NCBI RefSeq assembly: GCF_016862515.1
Contig: NZ_BONC01000008.1
Location: 1 to 64,000, forward strand
Source of the DNA: Asanoa iriomotensis
GTDB taxonomy: Bacteria > Actinomycetota > Actinomycetes > Mycobacteriales > Micromonosporaceae
Length of the DNA stretch: 64,000 bases
Direction: 5' to 3'
Shown: positions 17,219 through 25,807 of the stretch, piece by piece
Numbering within the stretch: position 1 is the stretch's first letter
Layout: the number at the start of each line of letters is the position of its first letter
Notes under the pieces: model-generated
Databases searched by the model: none
What the model was told of the DNA's origin: nothing
What the model saw: only the letters and a program-made list of their open reading frames with translations
Made by a program: the position numbers and the translations under genes

Positions 17219-18013
17219 TCAGCTTCCGAACACCTCCAGGTTGAACAAGGAGTATCCGTATGCTGTACCCCGGGCGGTGCCGTAGATCCGGAGATACCGG
17301 CCACTCGCGCTCAATCCGGTGTTGTCGTCCTCGCCGCCGTTACCGCCTGTCACCGTCCGCGCGACGGTCCAGGTGGTGCCGTTGGTCGAGGTCTCTATCC
17401 GGTACGCGGAGCCGTAGGCGGCCTCCCAGAGCAGCCGCACCCTGCTGATCGAGTACGTCTGGCCCAGGTCGACCTGGATCCACTGCGGGTCGCTGAACGC
17501 GCTCGACCACCGGGTCGTGGTGGACGCGTCGACCGCCAGCGAGGCCGGGAACGCCGCGTTCTCGACGCTCGACGCCGTCGCGGGCTTGTTCAGCGCCACG
17601 TTCGTCGCCGTCGGCGGCTGGCCGCCACCGCCGTACACCTCGAACGAGAACAGCGAGTAACCCCACGCCGTGCCGCGCGCGGTGCCGTTGATCCGGACGT
17701 ACCGGCCGCTGGCGTTGAGGGCGGTGTTGTCGTCCTCGCCGCCGTTGCCGCCGGTCACCGACCGGACCGTGGTCCAGGTGGTGCCGTTGGTCGACGTCTG
17801 GATCTGGTACGCCGAGCCGTACGCCGCCTCCCAGAGCAGCCGCACCCGGTCGATCGAGTACGTCTGGCCCAGGTCGACCTGGATCCACTGCGGGTCGCTG
17901 AACGCGCTCGACCAGCGGGTGGTCGCCGAGGCGTCCACGGCGTTCGACGCCGGGAACTCCGGGGCCTCGACGCTCGACGCCGTCGCCGGCTTGTTGAGCG
18001 CCAGGTTGGTCCC
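17219..18013. repeat. Tandem 405-bp repeat encoding two discoidin domains
   Basis: Two consecutive units with a 405-bp offset (for example the same stretch begins at 17451 and 17856, with a run of about 59 identical bases). They code for the two C-terminal F5/8 type C domains of the secreted ThuA protein. The near-identity at DNA level suggests a recent duplication or gene conversion. Confidence 0.85.
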
Positions 18014-21000
18014 GGTCGGCGGGGTGGTGCCCGTGGTGAACGCGAACGAGTCGACGTTGAACAGCGCCGCGCCCGTGCCGCCGGTGAACACCAGGAACAG
18101 CGGTCCGGACGTGGTCGGCGCGGTGATCGTGCCGGTCACGTCGGCGAACGTGTCGAACGAGCCGGTCGCCGCGACGGTGGCCGTGCCGACCACCGTGCCG
18201 GTAGCCGAGCCCGAGCGGATCGTGATCGTCCCGCCGCCGCCCGCCGGTGCCGACACCCGGGCGGTGAACCCGGTGGCCAGCCCGGACAGGTAGTACGGGT
18301 TGAACGAGATCCAGTCACCGTTGCTGATGTTGCCGACCGCACTGCCGCCCTGTGCCGCCGTCGAGGTCACGATGGCGACGCCCTGCTGGCCGCCGAAGTG
18401 CTCGGCCTGCCGTGCGCGCGGCTGCAGGACCACCGGGGTCGCGTTGATCGCGGTGGTCGAGCCCGGCGGGGTGTACGCGGCGTTGATGATCCCGAAGATG
18501 TTCGCCGACACGTCGTGCTCGCCGTCGACCGTCGTCTGGATGTTGCCGCTGCACCCGTTGACATTGGTGATCGGGTGGCCGTGCGCGTCGTGCCCGAGCA
18601 CGTAGGTCACCGTGACCCGGGAACAGTCGATCGTCGGGTTGGCCGGGTCGGTGACGTTGACCGTGAACGGCACCTGGTCACCGAAGTTGAACAGCCGGCC
18701 GGGTTGCGGCAACGACACGCTGATCGTCGGGCCGCCGACCCCGATCACCACGCTGGCCGTCGCCGAGGCGCCGGACGGGTCGCGCACCGTCAGCGTCGCC
18801 GTGTACTGGCCGTTGGCGGTGTAGGTGAACGACGGGTTGGCCGCCGTCGAGTCGACCGAGCCGTTCGTCTGGAAGTCCCAGGCGTACGTCAACGGGTTGC
18901 CGTCCGGATCGGTGGAGCCGGCCGACGAGAACTGGACCGTCAGCGGTGCCGTGCCGCCGGTCGGGTTGCCGCTGGCGACGGCTACCGGTGGCCGGTTGCC
19001 CCCGGTGACCTGGTACTCGATGCGGTAGACGGCCGAGTTCGCGTCGCCGCCGAACCAACCGGTGCCGTAGTCGAGCACGTAGAGCGCGCCGTCCGGGCCG
19101 AACTCGTAGTCCATCACCTGGGTGCCGGTCCAGGGGAAGCTCGTGATCGTACCCGGCGTGCCGTTGGCGTTGATGTTGATCGTCTTGATGAACCGGCGAC
19201 CGAACTCGGTGGCGAAGAACTTGCCGTCGTACGAGGGCGGGAACTTCACCGACGAGTTGAGGGCCGCGTTGTAGCGGTAGACCGCGCCGCCCATGGGCGA
19301 GAGGCTGCCGCAGCAGATGCCGGGCGGGTCCTGGCCGCCGCCGTAGCCGAGCCACGCCGCCCGCGACGCCGGCAGGGTGGTCAGACCGGTGTTGTTGCGC
19401 GAGTTGTTGGTCGGTCCGCCCGCGCAGTTGTACAGGCCCAGCGACGGTCCACTGGGGAACGTGTACTCGTGGTACGGGGTGTTGTAGTTGGAGCAGTACG
19501 GCCAGCCGTAGTTGCCGGGCTGGGTGATCCGCTCGTAGGAGACCGTGCCGGCCGGCCCGCGGTTCGGGTCGGCGGTGCCCGCGTCGGGCCCGTAGTCGCC
19601 GAGGTAGACGATGCCGGTCGCCTTGTCGACGCTCATCCGGAACGGGTTGCGGAAGCCCATGGCGTACACCTCGGGCCGGGTGTTCGCGGTGCCGGGCGCG
19701 AACATGTTGCCGGCCGGGACCGTGTAGCCGCCGGCCGCACTCGGCTTGATCCGGAGGACTTTGCCGCGCAGGTCGTTGGTGTTGCCGGAGGAGCGCTGCG
19801 CGTCGAAGGCCGGGTTGCGGTCGGTCCGCTCGTCGAGCGGCGCGTAGCCGGCCGAGTCGAACGGGTTGGTGTCGTCGCCGGTGGACAGGTAGAGGTTGCC
19901 GGCCGCGTCGAAGTCGATGTCGCCACCGACGTGGCAGCACTGGCCGCGGCTGGACGGCACCTCGATGACGGTCACCGCCGACGCCGGGTCGATCGTGTTG
20001 TCCGCCCGCACGGTGTAGCGCGCGAGCCGGTTGACGCCGTTGAACGGCGCGAACTGCGCCGCGGTGCCGGTCGTCGGCGCGTCACCGGCCGGTGTGGACA
20101 GGGGTGGCGCGAAGTAGAGGTAGACCCAGCGGTTCGTGGCGAACGCGGGGTCGGCCTTGATGCTCTGCAGGCCCTCCTCGTCGTGGGTGTAGACCGGGAT
20201 GGTCAGCGCCACCTTGGTGTTGCCGGCGGCGTCGGTGTAGCGCACGGTGCCGTCGCGCGACGTGTGCAGCACGCCGCGGTCAGGCAGCACGGTCAGGCCC
20301 ATCGGCTCACCGGTCTCGGCCACTCCCTTGGCGAGGGTGACCTGTGCGAAGGCGCCCGGCGGGTCGACCGGCCCGGAGCCGACCGTGCAGTTGCCGGTGC
20401 CCTGTGCCGCGTACCGGATGCCGCCCAGGAGGTGGTTGCGGAAGTTGGTGTCCGCGTAGCTCTCCTGCGTGTGACCCATGCCGGAGTACCAGGTGCGCCC
20501 GCCGTCGTAGGCGCGGCACCAGGCGATGGGGTGGTCACCCATGCCACCGCCGGAGTACGTGGACTCGTCGAGGTTGGCCAGCACCCGCACGTTGGCCCGC
20601 GGGTTGGTGCGGTAGCTGTACCACTCGTCGGTGCGCACCCAGTTGGCCGGCAGGCCGGCGGTGGACGGGTGGCTGCTGTCCTCGATCCGCACGGTGGCCT
20701 GCTGGATCGCGGGGTGCTGGAGGAAGTACGCGCCGACCAGGCTGCCGTACCAGGCCCAGTCGTACTCGGTGTCGGCCGCGGCGTGCACGCCCGCGTAGCC
20801 GCCGCCGGCGCGGATGTAGCCTTCGAACGCGGTCTGCTGAGCGGCGTTGAGCACGTCGCCGGTGGTGGACAGGAAGATGACGGCCTGGAACCTGGCCAGG
20901 TTGGCCGTGGTGAACGCGGTCGCGTCCTCCGTGGCTTCGACGGTGAAGTTGTTCTGCGTGCCCAGTTGCTGGATCGCGGCGATGCCCGCCGGGATCGAGT

Positions 21001-21127
21001 CGTGCCGGAACCCCGCCGTCTTGCTGAACACAAGCACGGTGAAGTCGGCCGCGAGAGCGGGGCTCGCCGGAATGCCGACGAGCGTCGCTGCCGCCAGGGC
21101 CACGCAGAGCAGCGCTCTGCGCAACAT
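17219..21127 (-). CDS. Secreted ThuA - sugar dehydrogenase - PKD - CBM - double discoidin protein
   Basis: 1302 aa. Sec signal peptide ending ALA-AD (residues 1-28); ThuA domain about 30-245; a six-bladed glucose/sorbosone dehydrogenase-type domain about 265-700 (EPMGLTVLPDRGVLHTSRDG, HVGGDIDFDAAGNLYLSTGD); PKD domain about 710-790 (PLTVQFSSAGSTDPDG, YAWDF); an Ig/CBM6-like stretch about 890-1030 with AEHFGGQQGV; then two F5/8 type C domains (about 1044-1165 and 1179-1302). ATG at 21127 follows AAAGG 9 nt upstream. It looks like an extracellular carbohydrate-oxidising enzyme with modules that bind polysaccharide. A LacI-type palindrome lies upstream. Confidence 0.88.
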   Translation of the reverse strand: MLRRALLCVALAAATLVGIPASPALAADFTVLVFSKTAGFRHDSIPAGIAAIQQLGTQNNFTVEATEDATAFTTANLARFQAVIFLSTTGDVLNAAQQTAFEGYIRAGGGYAGVHAAADTEYDWAWYGSLVGAYFLQHPAIQQATVRIEDSSHPSTAGLPANWVRTDEWYSYRTNPRANVRVLANLDESTYSGGGMGDHPIAWCRAYDGGRTWYSGMGHTQESYADTNFRNHLLGGIRYAAQGTGNCTVGSGPVDPPGAFAQVTLAKGVAETGEPMGLTVLPDRGVLHTSRDGTVRYTDAAGNTKVALTIPVYTHDEEGLQSIKADPAFATNRWVYLYFAPPLSTPAGDAPTTGTAAQFAPFNGVNRLARYTVRADNTIDPASAVTVIEVPSSRGQCCHVGGDIDFDAAGNLYLSTGDDTNPFDSAGYAPLDERTDRNPAFDAQRSSGNTNDLRGKVLRIKPSAAGGYTVPAGNMFAPGTANTRPEVYAMGFRNPFRMSVDKATGIVYLGDYGPDAGTADPNRGPAGTVSYERITQPGNYGWPYCSNYNTPYHEYTFPSGPSLGLYNCAGGPTNNSRNNTGLTTLPASRAAWLGYGGGQDPPGICCGSLSPMGGAVYRYNAALNSSVKFPPSYDGKFFATEFGRRFIKTININANGTPGTITSFPWTGTQVMDYEFGPDGALYVLDYGTGWFGGDANSAVYRIEYQVTGGNRPPVAVASGNPTGGTAPLTVQFSSAGSTDPDGNPLTYAWDFQTNGSVDSTAANPSFTYTANGQYTATLTVRDPSGASATASVVIGVGGPTISVSLPQPGRLFNFGDQVPFTVNVTDPANPTIDCSRVTVTYVLGHDAHGHPITNVNGCSGNIQTTVDGEHDVSANIFGIINAAYTPPGSTTAINATPVVLQPRARQAEHFGGQQGVAIVTSTAAQGGSAVGNISNGDWISFNPYYLSGLATGFTARVSAPAGGGGTITIRSGSATGTVVGTATVAATGSFDTFADVTGTITAPTTSGPLFLVFTGGTGAALFNVDSFAFTTGTTPPTGTNLALNKPATASSVEAPEFPASNAVDASATTRWSSAFSDPQWIQVDLGQTYSIDRVRLLWEAAYGSAYQIQTSTNGTTWTTVRSVTGGNGGEDDNTALNASGRYVRINGTARGTAWGYSLFSFEVYGGGGQPPTATNVALNKPATASSVENAAFPASLAVDASTTTRWSSAFSDPQWIQVDLGQTYSISRVRLLWEAAYGSAYRIETSTNGTTWTVARTVTGGNGGEDDNTGLSASGRYLRIYGTARGTAYGYSLFNLEVFGS

Positions 21128-21197
21128 GATCGGACCTTTCTCATGGGGACGGTCATGAAGCGTGCGCCGACCACGCCGTGCCCACACGATGGCCGAT

Positions 21198-21207
21198 AGA
21201 GCGCTCT
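21198..21207. promoter_or_regulatory. LacI-family-type operator upstream of the ThuA gene
   Basis: Perfect palindrome AGAGCGCTCT, the core of the operators of many actinobacterial LacI regulators (CebR uses a closely related GAGCGCTC core). On the minus strand it follows a TTGACG -35-like hexamer (21209-21214) by one base and lies 71 bp upstream of the ThuA start, so binding would block transcription. No lacI-type gene is in the window. Confidence 0.5.
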
Positions 21208-21329
21208 CCGTCAATACGCAAGAGGCCGCTTCTGACGCCATGTCGAATAGGAAAGAACCCTGTCAGCGGCGTGGATCGCGGCGGAGTGGGTAACCGGCGT
21301 CTGAGATCGAGCGGCAGGCAGGTTCGGGC

Positions 21330-22223
21330 ATGAGCCGACGCGGATGGACTCCCGACGACATCGGTGACCTGGCTGGCATGACGGCGATCGTGACCGGCGC
21401 CAGCTCGGGGCTCGGGATGATCGAGGCGCGCGAGCTCGCGCGTGCCGGCGCGGGTGTCGTCCTCGCCGTCCGCAACATGGACAAGGGCCGTGAGGTGGCC
21501 GCCGCCCTGCCCGGCAGGACCGAGGTCCGCCACCTCGACATGTCCAGCCTCGCGTCGATCCATTCGTTCGTCGACGCCTGGACCGGTGAGGTCGACATCC
21601 TCATCAACAACGCGGGCGTCATGCTCATCCCCGAGGACCGCAGCGCCGACGGCTTCGAGCTGCAGATGGGCATCAACTACCTCGGCCCGTTCGCGCTGAC
21701 CAACCTGCTGTTGCCGCGCATCCGTAACGCGCCCACCAGCCGCGTCGTCTCGATCACCTCGCAGACCAACCGTCGCGGGCGGATCCAGCTCGACAACGTC
21801 GACGGCACCAGACGGCCCTACAGCGCCTTCCAGTCCTACGCCGATTCGGAGCTCGCCACGGTCTACTTCACCGCCGAGCTGCAGCGCCGGCTCGACAACG
21901 CGGGCTCAAGCATCCGGGCCGTCACCGCACACCCCGGCATCGCGCGCACCGACCTGCTCCGGCACGCCACCGGGATCGGCAGAGCGGTCTTCCGCTCGAC
22001 ACTGTGGATGTTCAACGACGCCGAACACGGCGCCTGGCCGGCCCTCTACGCCGCCACCGCGGACGTTCCCGGCGGCTCTTACGTCGGCCCGGACGGCATC
22101 GGCCATCTGCGCGGCAACCCGGCGCTCCACCGACCCGCCCGCGCGGCCCGGCAACCTGGAGTGGGCCCGAAGCTGTGGGAGGCCTCCGCGCGCCTGACCC
22201 ACACGGACTTCGCCCTCGCCTGA
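21330..22223 (+). CDS. SDR-family protein with altered catalytic lysine
   Basis: 297 aa, of the retinol-dehydrogenase-like SDR type: TGASSGLG cofactor loop (about residue 22), NNAG, active-site Ser in VVSITSQT and Tyr170. The YxxxK motif reads Y-A-D-S-E: the catalytic Lys is Glu174 (GAG, 21849-21851). A single G-to-A change would give Lys, so this is a recent mutation, a change of function or a sequencing error. The rest of the fold looks intact. ATG at 21330. Divergent from the ThuA gene. Activity as a normal SDR is doubtful as read. Confidence 0.82.
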   Translation: MSRRGWTPDDIGDLAGMTAIVTGASSGLGMIEARELARAGAGVVLAVRNMDKGREVAAALPGRTEVRHLDMSSLASIHSFVDAWTGEVDILINNAGVMLIPEDRSADGFELQMGINYLGPFALTNLLLPRIRNAPTSRVVSITSQTNRRGRIQLDNVDGTRRPYSAFQSYADSELATVYFTAELQRRLDNAGSSIRAVTAHPGIARTDLLRHATGIGRAVFRSTLWMFNDAEHGAWPALYAATADVPGGSYVGPDGIGHLRGNPALHRPARAARQPGVGPKLWEASARLTHTDFALA

Positions 22224-22321
22224 CCGCTGCCGCTCGTCCACCGTCGGCGACCGTTCGGCGCAACCGCCGTTCCGCTGAACGACCTTCCCGGGCCACTCAT
22301 CGTCACGCGTTGATGTGAGGG

Positions 22322-22350
22322 TTTACTTCGATCTGGAGCCTTTCTAGGTT
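22322..22350 (+). promoter_or_regulatory. Putative promoter of the SGNH esterase gene
   Basis: TTTACT (22322-22327), a 17-bp spacer and TAGGTT (22345-22350) match the actinobacterial vegetative pattern TTGACN-N17-TAGRRT. A start near 22357 would give a leader of about 105 nt before the ATG at 22463. The stretch is A+T-richer than its surroundings. Confidence 0.45.
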
Positions 22351-22462
22351 GGGCCTACAAAGGCGCGCCAGCCGTCGGTCGCTCCGCTCCGGCGATCGAT
22401 TCCCACCGCATTCCCCTTTTGCCATCCATCCTGTTCGGACACGCGAACAATGGAGGAGCGTA

Positions 22463-24871
22463 ATGACGCCTGTCACCCGACACCTTTCGAGACGGCAATG
22501 GTTCGCGGCATTGGTCGCGACAACTCTGGCGGCGCTCAGCGCGGTGCAGGGCACCGCGTCCGCCGAAGAACTGACGGCCGGCACCGTTCCGGCCGGAAAG
22601 CCGGCAATCGGCACGTGGGCGACCGCCCCGGTCTCGGCCGCCCCCGCCGAAGCCAACCGCGTCAACAACCAGACCCTCCGGCAGATCGTCCACATCAGCA
22701 CGGGCGGTGAGCAGGTCAGGGTCAAGCTCTCCAACCGGTACGGAACCGCACCCCTCGTGGTGCAGGCGGCCCATGTCGCGCGCCGCGACACGGGCGCGCG
22801 CATCGCCGAGGGATCCGGCGGGCAGCTCACCTTCAGCGGCCGGACGGCGTTCTCGATCCCGGCCTTCGGCGAACTCTACAGCGACTGGCTGCCATTCCCG
22901 GTGCCCGATTTCGCCGATCTCGCCATCGACGTCTACATCGCGTCGGACACGCTCGCCTCGACCTCGCCGATAACGCTCCACAATGCGCGGCCGGCGGGTC
23001 AGACTCTCGCCTATCTCGCGGACGGCAACCAGATCGGCGCCGCCGAATTTCCGACCGTCGCGACGCGTACCATGTGGTATTTCCTGACCGGTGTCGACGT
23101 CACGATGCACGCAGACGCCGGTGGCACGGTCGTCGCTTTCGGCGACTCGATCACCGACGGCTCGGCGTCCACGGTGGACGCCAACGGACGCTGGCCGGAC
23201 TACCTCGCCCAGCGGCTGGCCGACAAACCGTCTCTGCAGCCCACCGGCGTGGTCAACCTGGGCATCGGCGGCAACCGGGTGCTCATCGGCGGCACCGGAG
23301 AGAACGCGCTGGCCCGGTTCGACCGCGACGCGCTGGTGGCGTCGGGCGCGCGCCAGGTCATCGTGCTCGAAGGGATCAACGACATCAGCGGCGGCAACAC
23401 GGCCGCGCGCATCATCGAGGGGCACCGGCAGCTCATCAAGCGCGCACACGACCGCGGGCTGATGATCTACGGCGGGACGCTGACCCCCTACGGCAACGCG
23501 CCAGACGCCCGCGAGGCGGAACGGCAGGCGCTCAACACCTGGATCAGGACCAGCGGCGAGTACGACGCCGTGATCGACTTCGACGCCGCCGTCCGCGACC
23601 CGGCGAACCCGCGGCGCATGCTGGCCGCGTACGACAGCGGCGACAGCCTGCACCCGAACAGCGCGGGCTACCTGGCGATGGCGAACGCGATCGACCTCGG
23701 GCTGTTCAAGCGGGACTACCGCGCCGACGCGGCTCCCGTGGCCACCTGGGGAGCGCCGATGGTGTCGGCGAACCCGTCCGCCACCAACCGCGTCAACAAC
23801 CAGACGCTGCGGCAGGTCGCCCACGTCAGCGTCGGCACCGACCGCGTACGCGTCCGGCTGTCGAATCGGTGGGGCACGGCACCGCTGGTCGTCGAGGCGG
23901 CGCAGGTCGCTCTGCGGGCGGCCGACGAGAAGATCGTGGCGGGCACGGGCCGGGCGCTGACCTTCAGCGGCAACCCGTCGTTCACCATCCCGGCCGGCGC
24001 CGACGTGCTCAGCGACTGGGTCGACCTCGAGGTCGGCGCGCTCGCCGACCTCGCCGTCGACATCCACCTGCCCGGTGACACGTCGGCGGGCACGTCCCCG
24101 CTGACCGTCCGGAACGGCGCGCTGCAGACGACCTACGTCTCGGCGCCCGGCAACCACGTGGGTGCGGAAGCCTTCCCGGTGGCCTCGACCCGGCTCCAGT
24201 GGAACTTCCTCTCGGCGATCGACGCGAGCGTCCGCAGGCACACCGGCACCGTCGTCGCCTTCGGCGACTCGATCACCGAGGGGCTCCGCTCGACGGCCAA
24301 CACCAACCGGCGGTGGCCGGACGTGCTGGCGGCCCGGCTCGCCGCGCTGCCGACCTCCCGGCAGTTGGGGGTGGCCAACGTCGGCATCAGCGGCAACCGC
24401 GTCTGGGTCGGTGGCGGTGCCACGAACCCGAGCGCGCTGGCGCGGATGGACCAGGACGTGCTGGTGCGGGCCGACGTCACCGACATCATCGTGCTGCTCG
24501 GCATCAACGACATCAGCGGCGGAGCCACCGCCGCGGACGTCATCGCCGCGCTGCGCCAGGTGATCGTGCGGGCACACACGCAAGGGGTCCGGATCTACGG
24601 CGGCACGCTCACCCCGTTCGGCAACGCACCCGACGTGCGGGAGGAGCACCGGCTGGCGGTCAACGAGTGGATCCGCACCAGCCACGAGTTCGACGGCGTC
24701 GTGGACTTCGACGCCGCGGTCCGCGACCCGGCGAACCCGCGCCGGATGCTGGCCGCCTACGACAGCGGCGACAGCCTGCACCCGAGCGACGCGGGTTACC
24801 AGGCGATGGGTGACGCGATCCCGCTCAACCTGCTCCAGACGATGGAGTCGTCGCTGGTGCCGGCCGCGTAG
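22463..24871 (+). CDS. Secreted double-headed SGNH/GDSL hydrolase
   Basis: 802 aa. N-terminus with a twin-arginine-like SRRQWF before a hydrophobic stretch ending TASAEE suggests Tat or Sec export. Two complete SGNH units of about 377 residues follow: each has a beta-sandwich part (NRVNNQTLRQ...LSNR(Y/W)GTAPLVV) and a catalytic part with FGDSIT (Ser229 and Ser603), GINDISGG and DSGDSLHP (the catalytic Asp/His). Both triads are present. The family includes acetyl-xylan and rhamnogalacturonan esterase-like enzymes; substrate not determinable. ATG at 22463 follows GGAGG by 6 nt. Relatives are usually single-unit, so the fused duplication is unusual. Confidence 0.88.
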   Translation: MTPVTRHLSRRQWFAALVATTLAALSAVQGTASAEELTAGTVPAGKPAIGTWATAPVSAAPAEANRVNNQTLRQIVHISTGGEQVRVKLSNRYGTAPLVVQAAHVARRDTGARIAEGSGGQLTFSGRTAFSIPAFGELYSDWLPFPVPDFADLAIDVYIASDTLASTSPITLHNARPAGQTLAYLADGNQIGAAEFPTVATRTMWYFLTGVDVTMHADAGGTVVAFGDSITDGSASTVDANGRWPDYLAQRLADKPSLQPTGVVNLGIGGNRVLIGGTGENALARFDRDALVASGARQVIVLEGINDISGGNTAARIIEGHRQLIKRAHDRGLMIYGGTLTPYGNAPDAREAERQALNTWIRTSGEYDAVIDFDAAVRDPANPRRMLAAYDSGDSLHPNSAGYLAMANAIDLGLFKRDYRADAAPVATWGAPMVSANPSATNRVNNQTLRQVAHVSVGTDRVRVRLSNRWGTAPLVVEAAQVALRAADEKIVAGTGRALTFSGNPSFTIPAGADVLSDWVDLEVGALADLAVDIHLPGDTSAGTSPLTVRNGALQTTYVSAPGNHVGAEAFPVASTRLQWNFLSAIDASVRRHTGTVVAFGDSITEGLRSTANTNRRWPDVLAARLAALPTSRQLGVANVGISGNRVWVGGGATNPSALARMDQDVLVRADVTDIIVLLGINDISGGATAADVIAALRQVIVRAHTQGVRIYGGTLTPFGNAPDVREEHRLAVNEWIRTSHEFDGVVDFDAAVRDPANPRRMLAAYDSGDSLHPSDAGYQAMGDAIPLNLLQTMESSLVPAA
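22610..24865 (+). repeat. Internal duplication of the SGNH esterase gene
   Basis: Unit 1 (about 22610-23735) and unit 2 (about 23741-24865) are offset by about 1131 bp and are alike in both DNA and protein (for example RVNNQTLRQ, GDSIT, GINDISGG, RDPANPRRMLAAYDSGDSL in each). Confidence 0.85.
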
Positions 24872-24882
24872 CCGACCCCGAC

Positions 24883-24916
24883 CATGGCACGCCCCGGAAC
24901 CCCGGGGCGTGCCATG
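24883..24916. terminator. Strong hairpin terminator after the SGNH gene
   Basis: Perfect 15-bp arms, CATGGCACGCCCCGG (24883-24897) and its complement (24902-24916), with a 4-nt loop, between the convergent stops of the SGNH gene and the GarR-like gene. Can serve both strands. Confidence 0.85.
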
Positions 24917-24919
24917 CGG

Positions 24920-25807
24920 TCAGGGGGTCGGTTCGCGGCCGGAGAGAAGTTCGACGACCGTGAGCACCGCCGCGTGGTCGAGGTCGCCGTTGCCCCGGGC
25001 GACGACGGCATTCATCAGCTGGGCGGCCGTCGAGACCGTGGGCAGCACCAGCGACGACCGCCGGGCCAGGTCGGCGACGATGCGCAGGTCCTTGGCGTGC
25101 AGGTCGGCGCGGAAGCTCGGCGCGAACGACCGTGCCAGCATCGCGCCGGACTTGCGGTCGAGGACCGTGCTGCCGGCGAGGCCGCCCGCCAGCACCCGCA
25201 GCGCGCCCTCCGGGGCCACGCCCGCCGCCTCCAGCAGCAGGATCGCCTCCGCCAGGAGAGCCAGGTGGCCGCCGACCAGGAGTTGGTTGGCCGCCTTCAC
25301 CGTCTGGCCGGCGCCCGCCGGACCCACGTGGACGATCGTCGTGCCGAGGGCGGCGAACAGCGGCTCGGCGCGGGCGAACGCTTCGGCGGTGCCACCCACC
25401 ATGATGGACAGTGAGGCCGACCGGGCGCCCGGCTCGCCGCCGCTCACCGGTGCGTCCAGCACCTCGACGTCGCGCTGGGCCCCTGCCGCGGCCAACGCGA
25501 CCGCGACCGCCGGGTTGATCGAGCTCATGTCGACATAGAGCGCACCGGCCGGCAGGTGGGCCAGGAGGCCGTCGGGGCCGAGTGCCACCGCCTCCACGTC
25601 CGGCGAGTCGGGCAGCATCGTCACGGCGACCTCGGCCGACGCGACCGCCTCGGCGACCGAGGACGCGGCCCGGCCGCCGGCCGCGACGAGGTTCTCGACC
25701 GCGGGCCGGCTGCGGTTGTATCCGACGACGTCGAAGCCGGCTTTGACGAGGTTCGCGGCCATCGGGGCGCCCATCGTCCCCAGGCCGATGAACGCGATCA
25801 CGCGCAT
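24920..25807 (-). CDS. NAD(P)-dependent beta-hydroxyacid dehydrogenase (GarR/HIBADH family)
   Basis: 295 aa. Rossmann start FIGLGTMGAPMAANLVKAGF, substrate-binding DAPVSGGEPGARSASLSIMVGG and the catalytic Lys region GAGQTVKAANQLLVGG identify the 3-hydroxyisobutyrate / 2-hydroxy-3-oxopropionate (tartronate semialdehyde) reductase family. ATG 25807 overlaps the PhyH gene by 10 nt. It is the last gene of the long catabolic set and ends at a terminator. A role in a C3-C4 hydroxyacid or semialdehyde step fits the other dehydrogenases here (inference). Confidence 0.87.
   Translation of the reverse strand: MRVIAFIGLGTMGAPMAANLVKAGFDVVGYNRSRPAVENLVAAGGRAASSVAEAVASAEVAVTMLPDSPDVEAVALGPDGLLAHLPAGALYVDMSSINPAVAVALAAAGAQRDVEVLDAPVSGGEPGARSASLSIMVGGTAEAFARAEPLFAALGTTIVHVGPAGAGQTVKAANQLLVGGHLALLAEAILLLEAAGVAPEGALRVLAGGLAGSTVLDRKSGAMLARSFAPSFRADLHAKDLRIVADLARRSSLVLPTVSTAAQLMNAVVARGNGDLDHAAVLTVVELLSGREPTP

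Noticed and set aside
18398-21199. Frame of over 900 codons opposite the ThuA gene
   Set aside because: Low-complexity Arg/Gly/Val composition, no motif, and it lies fully within a gene with clear domains on the other strand.
22355-24781. Frame of about 800 codons opposite the SGNH gene
   Set aside because: Same reason; the true strand has a ribosome-binding site, signal peptide and two SGNH units.
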